Below are positions 53,786-62,782 of a stretch of DNA of 64,000 nt, piece by piece. Made by a program: the position numbers and the translations under genes. The stretch is from Terriglobus albidus (lineage in GTDB: Bacteria; Acidobacteriota; Terriglobia; Terriglobales; Acidobacteriaceae), in assembly GCF_025685425.1 (NCBI RefSeq), contig NZ_JAGTAS010000056.1:248001-312000 (forward strand), read 5' to 3'. The number at the start of each line of letters is the position of its first letter. Position 1 is the first letter of the stretch. The notes beneath the pieces are model-generated. The model worked only from the letters and a program-made list of their open reading frames with translations. It searched no databases and was not told where the DNA came from.

Positions 53786-53814
53786 ACTATATCGATTGGG
53801 GCGAAATCAATCAA
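53786..53814 (-). promoter_or_regulatory. Predicted sigma-70 promoter of the tRNA-Gly/tRNA-Cys unit
   Basis: Minus-strand TTGATT, 17-bp spacer, TATAGT, ending 15 bp before the tRNA-Gly 5' end. Confidence 0.6.
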
Positions 53815-53827
53815 GTCCGCCCATAAC

Positions 53828-55672
53828 TTAGTTGTTGGAAACGGTGATCGGAACCAGGGGGCCGGCATTTCCTTTACGGCGGCTGCGAACGATGTGCGGC
53901 GTCAGCAAGATAACGAGATCACTCTTGCTGCGCGAGCTCTGCTTGTTCGTTGTGCTGCCAAAGCCAGGCAACTCGCTCAGCCCCGGCAGGCCGCTTACCG
54001 CGTATGCCTCCTGCTCCGACATGGCTGAGACCAGCATGATGGTGTCTCCGTCCTGCGTCGTAACGTCCGATGCGTACTGCCGGCTTGCAAGCACGGGGAT
54101 GCCATTCAGTGAGCTTCCAGCCAGGGCTTCAATCTTGAAGTCCATCTTGACGTGAATGTCCCCGGTCTTCTGGATGGTCGGCTCAGCCTTGAAGGTCAGT
54201 CCCAGATCTTCATATTGAATCTGCGGGATAGCGCTGCTCAGCAGGTTCGATGAGGAGTTGGTTCCCAGATATTGGGACAAAAGGGAAGAGGTCCTTGATG
54301 ACGAAGTGAGATCCGAATAGAGAGAGGTCGCGATCGGGTACCGCGTTCCCGCCCGGAAAGTGGACTGCTCCCGATCGCGAACACGCAGCATTACGTCATC
54401 CAGCGCACGCGAGTCGGATGAAGTGAAACCCAGGTTCAGTATCGGTGTGAGTCCGGCCGACAGGACAGTGGTCGTCAGGCCTCCGCCAACAGCGAGGAAC
54501 GAATTCGACAACAGGCTGGAACTGACAACGCCCGACGCCAGCAGGTACAGCGCAATCTGGGTCGGTGTTGTCGAAGAGGTGAAGATGCCGGCTGCATAGA
54601 GTTGATTGATCAGGCTCTGGTTTGCCGATATGATGCTCTGCGCCTGTGAGGCAAGATTGTAAGCGCTAAGCTGCGTTGGAAGAATGATGCCTACATTCCG
54701 CGTACGCGAGGTGTCCAGGGCATAGACCTTCAGGTCAAAGACAACTTCGCTTCCGCCATCCAGAAGATCGCTGAGCACCGCATTCATGGCCTTGATGGAC
54801 TGCTCCGGCGCTCGTACTACCAGGTTCCCTGAATTGACCTGGACGGTCGCCAGCTTGATGTCGAAGACCTGACGCACAACATTACCCAGCTCCGTCATCT
54901 GATTGTTGTTCAAGCCGGCAAGGTATACCGTCTCCTGAAAGAGATGCTCGTACTGGTCGTGATTCTCAAGGGTATCGTTGGCAACGACGATCGTGTGTTC
55001 GTCAATGGGTACGGCGAAGGTATGGAAGAGCTGGCCAAGAATATCGAGACAACGCTGATAGGTCAGGCCGTCGAGATCGATCTTTGTCTGTTCGCCGCTG
55101 AGACCGTTGCCGAAGGTAACGTGAAGACCGGCCTGGTTAGCGGCTGCCACATAGGCTTCGCGCGCTCCTCCCCGCAGATGCAGGCTGATCGGGGTGTTTT
55201 TGAGGACCAGGGAGATCGGACCCGCAAGCTGTGGTGTCGCATCGGCAGGCAAGGTGGGCACCGCCTCAACACGTGGCGTCGTGTCGAGGTTGGCGAAGTG
55301 CTGCGTGACGATAGGATTGTCCGGAGCGAGAGCACGAGCCTGTTCCAGAAGCCGGGATGCATCCGTCAGGTTGCCGGAGAGCCCGGCATTGGCTGATTGT
55401 TGTACCAGCCCCGTGACCCGGTGTTCCCGGGCGGTGAGCGCGGCGGCCGCATATTCAGCCTTGGATGGATCCAGCTTGAAAGCCCTGGCAAACGCTTTTT
55501 CCGCAGCAACCAGATCGTTCCGGTCCAGCGCCCGCGCACCCTCCAGGTAAGCATCGGCGGCCTTCCTCGCCTGTTTGGCGGAGACTGGTTTGGTGGGAGT
55601 CTGCGCACCGACATACGACCACGCGGCGCCGGCAAACAAGACTGCGGCCACGGTGATGCGAAGATGCTTCAT
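53828..55672 (-). CDS. TPR-containing secretin-family outer-membrane protein
   Basis: A 614-residue protein: signal peptide (cut near YVGAQ), an N-terminal TPR-like region (ALDRNDLVAAEKAFARAFKL; LLEQARALAPDNP), an N0/N1-type secretin domain (ISLVLKNTPISLHL; FAVPIDEHTIVVANDT; MTELGNVVRQVFDIKLATVQ), and a C-terminal secretin domain (VVFDLKVYALDTSRTRNVGI; YEDLGLTFKAEPTI; DGDTIMLVSAMSEQE; SDLVILLTPHIVRSR). It is related to the GspD/PilQ group that forms outer-membrane pores. No other type II or IV pilus genes are beside it, so it may be an orphan secretin or work with components elsewhere. A dispersed repeat separates it from the Fis gene. Confidence 0.88.
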   Translation of the reverse strand: MKHLRITVAAVLFAGAAWSYVGAQTPTKPVSAKQARKAADAYLEGARALDRNDLVAAEKAFARAFKLDPSKAEYAAAALTAREHRVTGLVQQSANAGLSGNLTDASRLLEQARALAPDNPIVTQHFANLDTTPRVEAVPTLPADATPQLAGPISLVLKNTPISLHLRGGAREAYVAAANQAGLHVTFGNGLSGEQTKIDLDGLTYQRCLDILGQLFHTFAVPIDEHTIVVANDTLENHDQYEHLFQETVYLAGLNNNQMTELGNVVRQVFDIKLATVQVNSGNLVVRAPEQSIKAMNAVLSDLLDGGSEVVFDLKVYALDTSRTRNVGIILPTQLSAYNLASQAQSIISANQSLINQLYAAGIFTSSTTPTQIALYLLASGVVSSSLLSNSFLAVGGGLTTTVLSAGLTPILNLGFTSSDSRALDDVMLRVRDREQSTFRAGTRYPIATSLYSDLTSSSRTSSLLSQYLGTNSSSNLLSSAIPQIQYEDLGLTFKAEPTIQKTGDIHVKMDFKIEALAGSSLNGIPVLASRQYASDVTTQDGDTIMLVSAMSEQEAYAVSGLPGLSELPGFGSTTNKQSSRSKSDLVILLTPHIVRSRRKGNAGPLVPITVSNN

Positions 55673-55699
55673 CGAAGAGTTAGACGCGAAAGAACGAGA

Positions 55700-55815
55700 T
55701 TAGGGCGTTTTCCCTGTTGCTGGGTATCCCGGAATTGGTGTGCAGCGGTGTTTTCATTGCCGAAAACGCCCATAGAGCGAAAGCCCTGCTCTACACCTAT
55801 AGGGAAATGCTCTAG
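55700..55815 (-). repeat. Dispersed palindromic repeat, copy 4 (reverse orientation)
   Basis: Bounded by TTAG on the left and CTAG on the right. It contains GTTTTCATTGCCGAAAACGC and ends TAGGGAAATGCTCTAG; the final CTAG gives the stop codon of the Fis-type gene. Confidence 0.8.
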
Positions 55816-56102
55816 CGTGCGCCGGCAACAACATTGAATGCCGGCCGCTCCACATTGCGCTCACTGCGCACGGGACGGCGAAGACCATTGCGGATGGCGT
55901 GCGAGTCCATGTTCAGCTCCGCCAGGGTACGAGAGAGCGTATTGCGGTGCATGCCCAGCTCTTCAGCAGCCTTGCACTGGTTGCCACGATGACGAGCAAG
56001 CACTTCGAGGATGTAGCGCTTCTTGAACTCGCGCACAGCATCGGTATAGCTGATTCCTGCATTGTGCATCTGTGCGACTAAAGTCTCGAGTTCTCGCTTC
56101 AT
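55812..56102 (-). CDS. Fis-type helix-turn-helix protein
   Basis: A 96-residue protein with a Fis-family DNA-binding C-terminal half: FKKRYILEVLARHRGNQCKA, AAEELGMHRNTLSRTLAEL, as in the last domain of NtrC regulators. It has no AAA+ or receiver domain, so it is a stand-alone Fis-like DNA-binding protein. The start is 56102, supported by GAGGA 5 bases upstream; the open frame to 56186 overlaps the CvpA gene. Its last codons and stop lie at or in a dispersed repeat (ending NVVAGAR then TAG). The role could be nucleoid organisation or regulation. Confidence 0.82.
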   Translation of the reverse strand: MKRELETLVAQMHNAGISYTDAVREFKKRYILEVLARHRGNQCKAAEELGMHRNTLSRTLAELNMDSHAIRNGLRRPVRSERNVERPAFNVVAGAR

Positions 56103-56136
56103 TTCTTCCTCATTCGAAGTTGCAGTCGTTTTCTTA

Positions 56137-56670
56137 CTACCGATGTCCTGAGACCATAGCGGCCTCATTTTTGAGTTGCGAGACACCGTTCATCACGCGC
56201 TGCTGAAAATCAGTTGGCACGATGAAGGATACCCCATGCGATGCGGTTAGGAAATAGGGAGCCAGGTACGACTGGCGAAACAGCGTCGATTTGGGCAAAA
56301 AAGCCGCAATGGCCATAACAATTGCCGTAACCGCCAGGCAACCCCTCAGAAATCCAAAACAGGCGCCTGCCAGACGGTCAGCCATGCCAAGTCCAATGGC
56401 CTCACAGCTTTTACGGATAGCAAAGCCGGCCAGCGTTGCCAGAAGCATGACCGCAAAGGCGATGATCAGAAACGCCGCCGTCTCAGCGGCCGACCGGGCT
56501 GTGACCCATCGGGTCAGAAGCGCGGCTACCCGCTCGTAGTACACACCCGCCAGCACGATGCCGAGCGCGATGCCTGCCAAAGAAAACAGTGACCGGATCA
56601 AGCCGCGGAGAAAGGCGGCAATTACCGACCAGGCAAGCAAAGCGACGATGGCATAGTCCACCGGGGTCAT
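56137..56670 (-). CDS. CvpA-family membrane protein
   Basis: A 177-residue protein with four hydrophobic helices and the CvpA pattern: opening MTPVDYAIVALLAWSVIAAF, RGLIRSLFSLAGIALGIVLA, FLIIAFAVMLLATLAGFAIRK, and LGMADRLAGACFGFLRGCL. CvpA proteins are linked to colicin V production, envelope stress tolerance and, in some bacteria, the purF region. Here it lies next to purC. ATG 56670 has AGGAG 2 bases upstream, while a GTG seven codons earlier is an alternative. Confidence 0.85.
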   Translation of the reverse strand: MTPVDYAIVALLAWSVIAAFLRGLIRSLFSLAGIALGIVLAGVYYERVAALLTRWVTARSAAETAAFLIIAFAVMLLATLAGFAIRKSCEAIGLGMADRLAGACFGFLRGCLAVTAIVMAIAAFLPKSTLFRQSYLAPYFLTASHGVSFIVPTDFQQRVMNGVSQLKNEAAMVSGHR

Positions 56671-56719
56671 TACTCCTATTTTGAGTGACACCCGGTGGAT
56701 TTAGCTGTTGACTCTTTGG

Positions 56720-57613
56720 CTACACCTCAAGAGGGTGGCCGGTGATGCGTTGATAGGCCTCGAGATACTTGGCGCGGGTATTGACGATGACCTCTTCTGG
56801 CAGAGCGGGCGCCGGAGCCTGCTTGTTCCAGTGGATCGATTCCAGGTAATCGCGCACGTACTGCTTGTCGAAGGAGGGTTGCGCCCCGCCCGGCGAGTAC
56901 AGATCGGCGGGCCAGTAACGTGAGGAGTCCGGCGTCAACACCTCGTCCGCCAGCGTGATAGCACCATCGATCACACCAAATTCGAACTTGGTATCCGCCA
57001 GGATCAGCCCCTTCGATTCGGCATGAGCCGAGGCCTTGGCATAGATGGCCAGTGTCAGATCCCGCAGCCTGGTCGCCGTTTCGCGTCCGACCACCCGGAT
57101 CACATCCTCGAACGAGATGTTCTCATCATGCCCAACGTTGTTCTTGGCTGCGGGGGTGAAGATCGGTTCAGGCAGCCGGTCGGACTCGCGAAGGCCTTTG
57201 GGTAACGGAATGCCGCAGATCATGCCGGTATTCTGGTAGTCCTTCCAACCGGAACCGGAGATGTATCCGCGAACGACACACTCAACCGGGAACATCTCCG
57301 CCCGCTTTACCAGCATCGAGCGCCCCTGGAGCTGCGTGGCATATTCCGGCAACGGAAACGGGTACGCTGCGGCATCGGCGGTAATCAGGTGGTTGGAGAC
57401 GATCTCCTTCAGGTGCTCAAACCAGAAGAGAGAGAGTTGCGTAAGCACCTTACCCTTGTCCGGAATGCCAGAGCCCAGCACATGATCGAATGCCGAGATG
57501 CGGTCGGTGGCAACGAACAGAAGTTCGCGGTCGCTGACCGCCAGAATATCGCGTACCTTACCGCGAGCAGTGAGCGGCAGAGGCAGGTCGGTTTGAAGTA
57601 ACGCCTGATGCAT
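56720..57613 (-). CDS. purC: Phosphoribosylaminoimidazole-succinocarboxamide synthase (SAICAR synthetase)
   Basis: A 297-residue ATP-dependent ligase joining CAIR and aspartate in purine synthesis in the cytoplasm. Family signatures are visible: GKVRDILAVSDRELLFVATD, RISAFDHVLGSGIPDKG, ECVVRGYISGSGWKDYQ, GIPLPKGL, ILADTKFEFG and LTPDSSRYWPAD. The length fits the PurC type with about 290-300 residues. I start at MHQALLQTDL (57613). The open frame runs to 57754 into a dispersed repeat, whose translation has no homology. The CvpA gene follows after about 50 bp. Confidence 0.95.
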   Translation of the reverse strand: MHQALLQTDLPLPLTARGKVRDILAVSDRELLFVATDRISAFDHVLGSGIPDKGKVLTQLSLFWFEHLKEIVSNHLITADAAAYPFPLPEYATQLQGRSMLVKRAEMFPVECVVRGYISGSGWKDYQNTGMICGIPLPKGLRESDRLPEPIFTPAAKNNVGHDENISFEDVIRVVGRETATRLRDLTLAIYAKASAHAESKGLILADTKFEFGVIDGAITLADEVLTPDSSRYWPADLYSPGGAQPSFDKQYVRDYLESIHWNKQAPAPALPEEVIVNTRAKYLEAYQRITGHPLEV

Positions 57614-57680
57614 ATGGGGAAAACATGAGTGTATCAAGCGGTTACTTGGCTGCGCGAAGATACCGCGGCGCGAATACGTT

Positions 57681-57798
57681 CTAGAGCATTTTCCCTGTCG
57701 TCGGGTGTCCCGAAAGGGGCGTGCTGCGGCGTTTTCATTGCGGAAAACGCCCATAGATGGGGATGCTGTGAACTACACCTACAGGGAAAATGTTCTAG
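57681..57798 (-). repeat. Dispersed palindromic repeat, copy 5 (most complete, reverse orientation)
   Basis: 118 bp bounded by CTAG at both ends: CTAG then AGCATTTTCCCTGT, and ACAGGGAAAATGTT then CTAG, giving near-perfect 14-bp terminal inverted repeats. The inner palindrome is GGCGTTTTC-ATTGCG-GAAAACGCC. The right CTAG supplies the TAG stop of the YihY gene. Confidence 0.85.
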
Positions 57799-58787
57799 GC
57801 CGCTTCATTCCGTGGCTTAGCCGGATGCGAGAGCTGTTCCCGCGCGAGCTTGCGTTCGGCGATTGCCGCCTCAAGCTCTGAATTAAACTCCGCCCCCAGC
57901 AGGATTGTGAGGGCTGTCAGATAAAACCACGTAAGCAGGATGATGACAGCGCCCAGAGAGCCGTAGGTGACAGAGTAGTTGTTGAAGAATTGAAGATAGA
58001 TTCTCAGCCCGATAGATGCCAGCAGCCAACAGGAGATGCCGAGCGCTCCTCCAGGGGTGAGCCATCGCCAGGCGCGGACCGTGAAGTTTGGCGCGAAGTA
58101 ATAGAGCAAGGCGATTGCTAATGCCAGGAAGGAACCGCCCACGGCATATCCCAGAATCCGCGCCGTCCAACCCAACACTGACGGAAGGTGAATCGTTGCC
58201 GTAAGCCAATGTCCGAGCAGGTCGCCTCCCAGCATGGATGACAGAGAGAAGGTCAGGATGATGGAGATCACGACCGTCAGCACCATGGCTGAGAGACGCG
58301 CGCGCAGGTATGAGCGCGATTCCCGGATGTTATAGACCGAGTTGAGCGCCTCCTGCATGGCCGAAACACCGACGGAGGCAGACCATAGTGCCGCTAGCAA
58401 GCCGATGGTGACCTTTCCGGTCGTGGAATGTGCCGTCGTCTGATGAAAGGTTCGCAATACCAGGTCGAATGCCTCTGGCGGGATCACCTTGGCGAGATAT
58501 TGCAGGATCTTCATGTAAAACCCTGTCGCAGATTTGGCCGCAATGCCGAGCAGGGAACTGGTTGCGATAAGAGCCGGGAAGACTGCAAACAGGAAGTAAT
58601 ACGCCAATTGTGCTGAGCGGCCCAACAAGTCATCTTTCAGGAACGATCGCGCGGTTCGCCGCAGCACTACGCGCAGGCTGATGCCTTCCAGGTTCCATAG
58701 AGACCGCAGCGGAGACCGATTGACCATATCCCACACGTACTCCGGCGCGGATGGACTCCTCGGCTCGGGTTGGGCACCCAGCAACAT
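57795..58787 (-). CDS. YihY/BrkB-family inner-membrane protein
   Basis: A roughly 330-residue protein of the YihY (BrkB) family with six TM helices. It shows DDLLGRSAQLAYYFLFAVFP, ALWSASVGVSAMQEALNSVY, VGGSFLALAIALLYYFAPN, WLTPGGALGISCWLLASIGL and SVTYGSLGAVIILLTWFYLT, the last being a family signature. The family was once misnamed RNase BN; the function is unknown, perhaps transport. The open frame begins at 58901, but a terminator-like hairpin lies in its first codons, so translation likely starts at 58787 or 58727; no strong ribosome-binding site decides. The C-terminal end reaches the dispersed repeat. Confidence 0.82.
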   Translation of the reverse strand: MLLGAQPEPRSPSAPEYVWDMVNRSPLRSLWNLEGISLRVVLRRTARSFLKDDLLGRSAQLAYYFLFAVFPALIATSSLLGIAAKSATGFYMKILQYLAKVIPPEAFDLVLRTFHQTTAHSTTGKVTIGLLAALWSASVGVSAMQEALNSVYNIRESRSYLRARLSAMVLTVVISIILTFSLSSMLGGDLLGHWLTATIHLPSVLGWTARILGYAVGGSFLALAIALLYYFAPNFTVRAWRWLTPGGALGISCWLLASIGLRIYLQFFNNYSVTYGSLGAVIILLTWFYLTALTILLGAEFNSELEAAIAERKLAREQLSHPAKPRNEAA

Positions 58788-58856
58788 GCATCTACGTTGG
58801 ATGGCTGGATTGCAGGAAGGTTTGGATGGGATGTCATGTCGGGTATCCCACACAAG

Positions 58857-58886
58857 ACCAGGGGCCTCGCGATGGAGGCCCCTGGT
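58857..58886 (-). terminator. Hairpin after the SMC gene
   Basis: Perfect 12-bp arms (ACCAGGGGCCTC and its complement) around a 6-base loop, 18 bp past the SMC stop on the minus strand. The T tract is weak. It likely separates SMC from the YihY gene. Confidence 0.7.
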
Positions 58887-58903
58887 GCGTCGGTCGTTCA
58901 CGT

Positions 58904-61900
58904 TCAGGCTGCGTTCGTCGTCCGGTCCGCCCGGTTCAGATTCACGCTGACAATGCGCGAGACGCCCGGCTCCTGCATGGTGACGCCATAGATCATGTCG
59001 GCTTCTGACATCGTGCGTTTGTGGTGGGTAATCACCACAAACTGGGTATTTGCTGACATCTCGCTTACCAATTTGGCGAAGCGGCCAACGTTGGTTTCGT
59101 CCAGAGGCGCATCGACTTCGTCCAGGATGCAGAACGGCGCCGGAGCGTAGAGGAAGATGCCGACCAGCAGGGAGAAGGCGGTAAGTGCCTTTTCTCCACC
59201 GGAGAGCAGCAGAATGTTCTGCAGCTTCTTGCCCGGAGGCGAAGCGATGATGTCGATACCGCTCTCGGAGATGTTGTCCGGATCGGTCAGCTTCATCATG
59301 GCCTGGCCGCCATTGAAGAGCTTGGTGAACGTGGTTGAGAAGTTCTCGTTGATCTGAGCAAAGGCCTCTTCGAACTTGGTACGCGAGACCTCGTCGATTT
59401 CCTTGATCGACTGCTGGGTGTTTTCGATCGAGTCCAGCAGGTCCTTACGCTGGCTTTCGAGGAAGCCGTGGCGCTGCTCGGTCTCGGCGAACTCTTCCAA
59501 GGCCATCATGTTGACCGGTCCCATGTTCTCGAGCTTCTGCTTCAGATTGCCTGTCTCTTCGCCGGCGGCGGCAAGCTCATCGCCGCTAATACGCAGAGTG
59601 AGTTCGTCAGCCCGCAGTTCGGCTGCCTCCACGCCAAGGTCCGCCATGGTCTGTGCTTCGAGATGTTCGATATCAGAGCTCAGGCGTGCTGCCTGTGCGG
59701 TGAGTGCGCTGCGCTTTTCCCGCTGCGCATCCGTCTCGGCACGCAGCGTCTTCAGTCTCTGTTCGAGCTCCGTCAGCGAGGCGCGGAGTGCAGTCGCTTC
59801 AGAGGTGAGTGTTTGCTGTTCGGAGATCGCCTGCTCCCGCTGCGCTGCCAGCACGGTCTGCTGTTCGGCCAGTTGCAGGTTCTCCTCTTCACGACGCTGC
59901 TTCTCCGTAGCTCCGGAGGTAAGCTGCTGCTCCATCTGGAGGAGCCGTTGCTGCTGGCCGTTGAACATGCGTTGGTTCTGTTCAAAGGCGGCCGTTGCGT
60001 TGCGACGGCGTTCTTCCAGGCCGGCGAGCTGGGCTGACGCAGCGGCGGCTTCAGACTGCAGCACCTCGCGGCTCAGACGCAGCTCGTCCATGCGTGCTGT
60101 GAATTCGGCGATACGGCTTTCAGCGGCGACACGCTCGGCCTCGTACTTCGCAGCCTCTTCCTGCTTGCGGCTGATCAGGTCCTGCTTAGCGTTGCGAGCC
60201 TCGCGGTTGCGCTCGACAGAGAGCTGCCAGTCTGCCAGGCGGCGCTCAATGCGGGCAGCCTCTGACTCCATCTGGCGCAGGGCGGCACCCTGGTTGGCAG
60301 ACTCTCGCTCGGCTTCGCGGCGCTCAGCCTGCTTATGCTCCAGAAGCTGCGTCAGCTCAGTGATCTGACGGGCCAGGGTAGCCGCATGAATCTCGGTTTG
60401 CGACAGCTCTGCTTCGAGAGCTTCTAATTTCGTCTGAATCTCACGCAGCTCGCGCTTGAGGGCCAGAGGTCCTTCGCCGCGCGGACGTCCACCGGTAACC
60501 GTGACGTTATGGAAGGTCTCACCGGAGGGCGACAGGAAGAAGGCGTCGGGATTCTGCAGGGCAAGGTCACGCGCGGTGGAAGAGTCCGGAGTGACATATC
60601 CCTCACGTAGCTTCGGCAGGACAACCTCAAGGGATTTGCCGAAACCGTTCAAGACGCGAATGCAGTTCTTCAGCGGCACAATGCCGGAATGTCCGGTTGT
60701 GTTCGCCGTGGATTCCATGCCCGCAGTGAAAGGGAAGCGGGCCTGTGAGTCCGGAGGATGCACGAGGAACGTCGCACGGCCTTCAACATCCGACCGCAGC
60801 ATCTGCATGCCCTGGTCGGCGGCGTCCCAGCTTTTGACGACGATGTAGTTCAACTCGTCACGCAGGAACTCGTCGACGACCTGTTCATACTGGCCATCAA
60901 CTTCCAGAAAGTCGGCAAGAGTTCCGATGGGCGCAACCGCGCTGGCCGCTGCATTGTGGCGGAAGATGTTGCGGACAGTATCCGTCGAATAGCTGTGCTC
61001 ACGGATCAGGGCTTCCAGTGAGTTACGGCGGCCTAGCAGGGTAGCAACCTCGGCGCGAAGCTGATCGCCGCGGCGCTTGGTCTCAGCCTCTTCCGACCGC
61101 TTGCTCTCAAGCTGAATGCGCAGATCGGCGATCTCTGCTTCAAGGCGCTGCAGGCGGTCGGTGGCCGACTCAAACTCCATCGAAACCTGTCCACGACGTT
61201 GCCCCAGAGCCTCAAGCTCCTGCCGGGCTGTCTCCGACTCGGCCGTCAGGCGCTCGGCTTCGCGCTCCAGGCCGGCCAGCGACTCAGCGGCCTGCGCCTC
61301 TTCGCGATGGGCCTGGGACGTGCGCTGCATCCACTGGATGGCCTGCTGACGGTGTGCCTCGGCTTCACGTTCTGAGGACCCTACTGCACGCACCGCTTCC
61401 TGGGCTTCAGCCTGCTTCTGCTGAGCCAGTTCGCGGGCTGCAGTAGCTTCAGCCGTTGCCGACTCCAGGAACGACTGTGTCTCGGCACGTTCAGCGGCCA
61501 GAGTCTCCATCTGCTGGCGAATCTGGGCCAGCTCGGCGTTGCCTGTCTCAAGACGCGTCTCCAACTCGGAGATGCGGTCGGTGTTCGAGGCAGTGCGAGC
61601 CACCACGCGTTCAAGCTCGACGGCCGTCTGGTTGGAGCGGACACCTGCTTCGCGGATGGCGGCGTCCAGCTCATAGCCGCGGGCGCGGCCGGTGCTGGCT
61701 TCGGCGTCCAAAGTTTCGATCTCCGCGGCCTGAGTGTCGATTGTTTCTGTCAGAGAAGCGATCTGCTGGGCCGTATTCGCCTGTTCTGCGTCCATCTGCG
61801 CCAACTTGCTTGCCAGCACAACCCGCAGTTTGGTGCGAAGCTCATCGCGCAGGGCCACATAACGCTCTGCCTTGGCCGCCTGGCGCTTCAGGCTGGCCAT

Positions 61901-62782
61901 CTGGCGTGTGACTTCGTCGAAGATATCGTTGACGCGGGCGAGGTTCTGCTTTGCAGCTTCAAGGCGAAGCTCAGCCAGACGCTTTTTGGTCTTGAAGCGG
62001 GTAACGCCGGCAGCCTCTTCGATGATGGAGCGGCGGTCCAGAGGCTTCGAGCTCAGCAGTTGGCCGATGCGCTCCTGACCGATGATGGCGTAGTTCTCGC
62101 CGGAGAGACCGGTTCCGAGGAAGACGTCCTGGATGTCCCGAAGGCGGCAGATCTTGCCATTCATCAGATATTCGGACTCGCCGGATCGGAATAAACGGCG
62201 GGTTACGGTGATCTCGCCGGCGCGCACAGGGGCACGATTGAACTTGCGGCGGCGGATCTTCAGAACGACGTTGTTGGCCGCATCGCCCTCGGGAATACCC
62301 TCGAGCTGCTGTTGGGGATGCGCTTCGCCATCGATTACCTGGCCAGGCTGCGCTTCCAGAACCGCGGCTTCGGTCTCCGCGGCGCGCTCCGCACGCAGGG
62401 CAGCTTCATCCCAGTCGCCGTTGGGCTTGATAGCCGTGCTGTCTTCGGGATGCTCGTCTTCAATCTCGATCTCGGGTGTCTCGCCCGGCGCCAGCAACTG
62501 GCCGTCATAGACCTCGGGGTCCACCAGCGTCAGAGAGACTTCGGCCATGCCTGTCGGCTTGCGGTCGCGGGTTCCGGCGAAGATGACGTCTTCCATCTTC
62601 GTTCCGCGCAAGCTCTTGGCGGATTGTTCACCCAGTACCCACGTAATGGCGTCCGAAATATTCGACTTGCCGCAACCGTTCGGGCCTACGATGGCCGCAA
62701 TGCCGTTGCCGGCGAGTTGAACCTCGGTGCGATCGCAGAAAGACTTGAAGCCGAGAATCTGAATGCGCTTCAACTTGAGCAT
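58904..62782 (-). CDS. smc: Chromosome segregation ATPase SMC
   Basis: A 1292-residue SMC protein. The N-terminal head has Walker A GPNGCGKSNISDAI (33-46) and the Q-loop/R-loop region (GENYAIIGQ). Then come a long coiled coil, a hinge (about 560-700, GTLADFLEVDGQYEQVVDEF), a second coiled coil, and the C-terminal head with signature LLSGGEKALTAFSLL and Walker B FCILDEVDAPLDE. It forms a condensin with ScpAB that organises and segregates the chromosome. It is about 100 residues longer than usual because of an acidic, Pro/Glu/Ala-rich insertion at about residues 90-187 between MAEVSLTLVDPE and GEITVTRRLFRSGESEY. It appears to be its own transcription unit. Confidence 0.96.
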   Translation of the reverse strand: MLKLKRIQILGFKSFCDRTEVQLAGNGIAAIVGPNGCGKSNISDAITWVLGEQSAKSLRGTKMEDVIFAGTRDRKPTGMAEVSLTLVDPEVYDGQLLAPGETPEIEIEDEHPEDSTAIKPNGDWDEAALRAERAAETEAAVLEAQPGQVIDGEAHPQQQLEGIPEGDAANNVVLKIRRRKFNRAPVRAGEITVTRRLFRSGESEYLMNGKICRLRDIQDVFLGTGLSGENYAIIGQERIGQLLSSKPLDRRSIIEEAAGVTRFKTKKRLAELRLEAAKQNLARVNDIFDEVTRQMASLKRQAAKAERYVALRDELRTKLRVVLASKLAQMDAEQANTAQQIASLTETIDTQAAEIETLDAEASTGRARGYELDAAIREAGVRSNQTAVELERVVARTASNTDRISELETRLETGNAELAQIRQQMETLAAERAETQSFLESATAEATAARELAQQKQAEAQEAVRAVGSSEREAEAHRQQAIQWMQRTSQAHREEAQAAESLAGLEREAERLTAESETARQELEALGQRRGQVSMEFESATDRLQRLEAEIADLRIQLESKRSEEAETKRRGDQLRAEVATLLGRRNSLEALIREHSYSTDTVRNIFRHNAAASAVAPIGTLADFLEVDGQYEQVVDEFLRDELNYIVVKSWDAADQGMQMLRSDVEGRATFLVHPPDSQARFPFTAGMESTANTTGHSGIVPLKNCIRVLNGFGKSLEVVLPKLREGYVTPDSSTARDLALQNPDAFFLSPSGETFHNVTVTGGRPRGEGPLALKRELREIQTKLEALEAELSQTEIHAATLARQITELTQLLEHKQAERREAERESANQGAALRQMESEAARIERRLADWQLSVERNREARNAKQDLISRKQEEAAKYEAERVAAESRIAEFTARMDELRLSREVLQSEAAAASAQLAGLEERRRNATAAFEQNQRMFNGQQQRLLQMEQQLTSGATEKQRREEENLQLAEQQTVLAAQREQAISEQQTLTSEATALRASLTELEQRLKTLRAETDAQREKRSALTAQAARLSSDIEHLEAQTMADLGVEAAELRADELTLRISGDELAAAGEETGNLKQKLENMGPVNMMALEEFAETEQRHGFLESQRKDLLDSIENTQQSIKEIDEVSRTKFEEAFAQINENFSTTFTKLFNGGQAMMKLTDPDNISESGIDIIASPPGKKLQNILLLSGGEKALTAFSLLVGIFLYAPAPFCILDEVDAPLDETNVGRFAKLVSEMSANTQFVVITHHKRTMSEADMIYGVTMQEPGVSRIVSVNLNRADRTTNAA

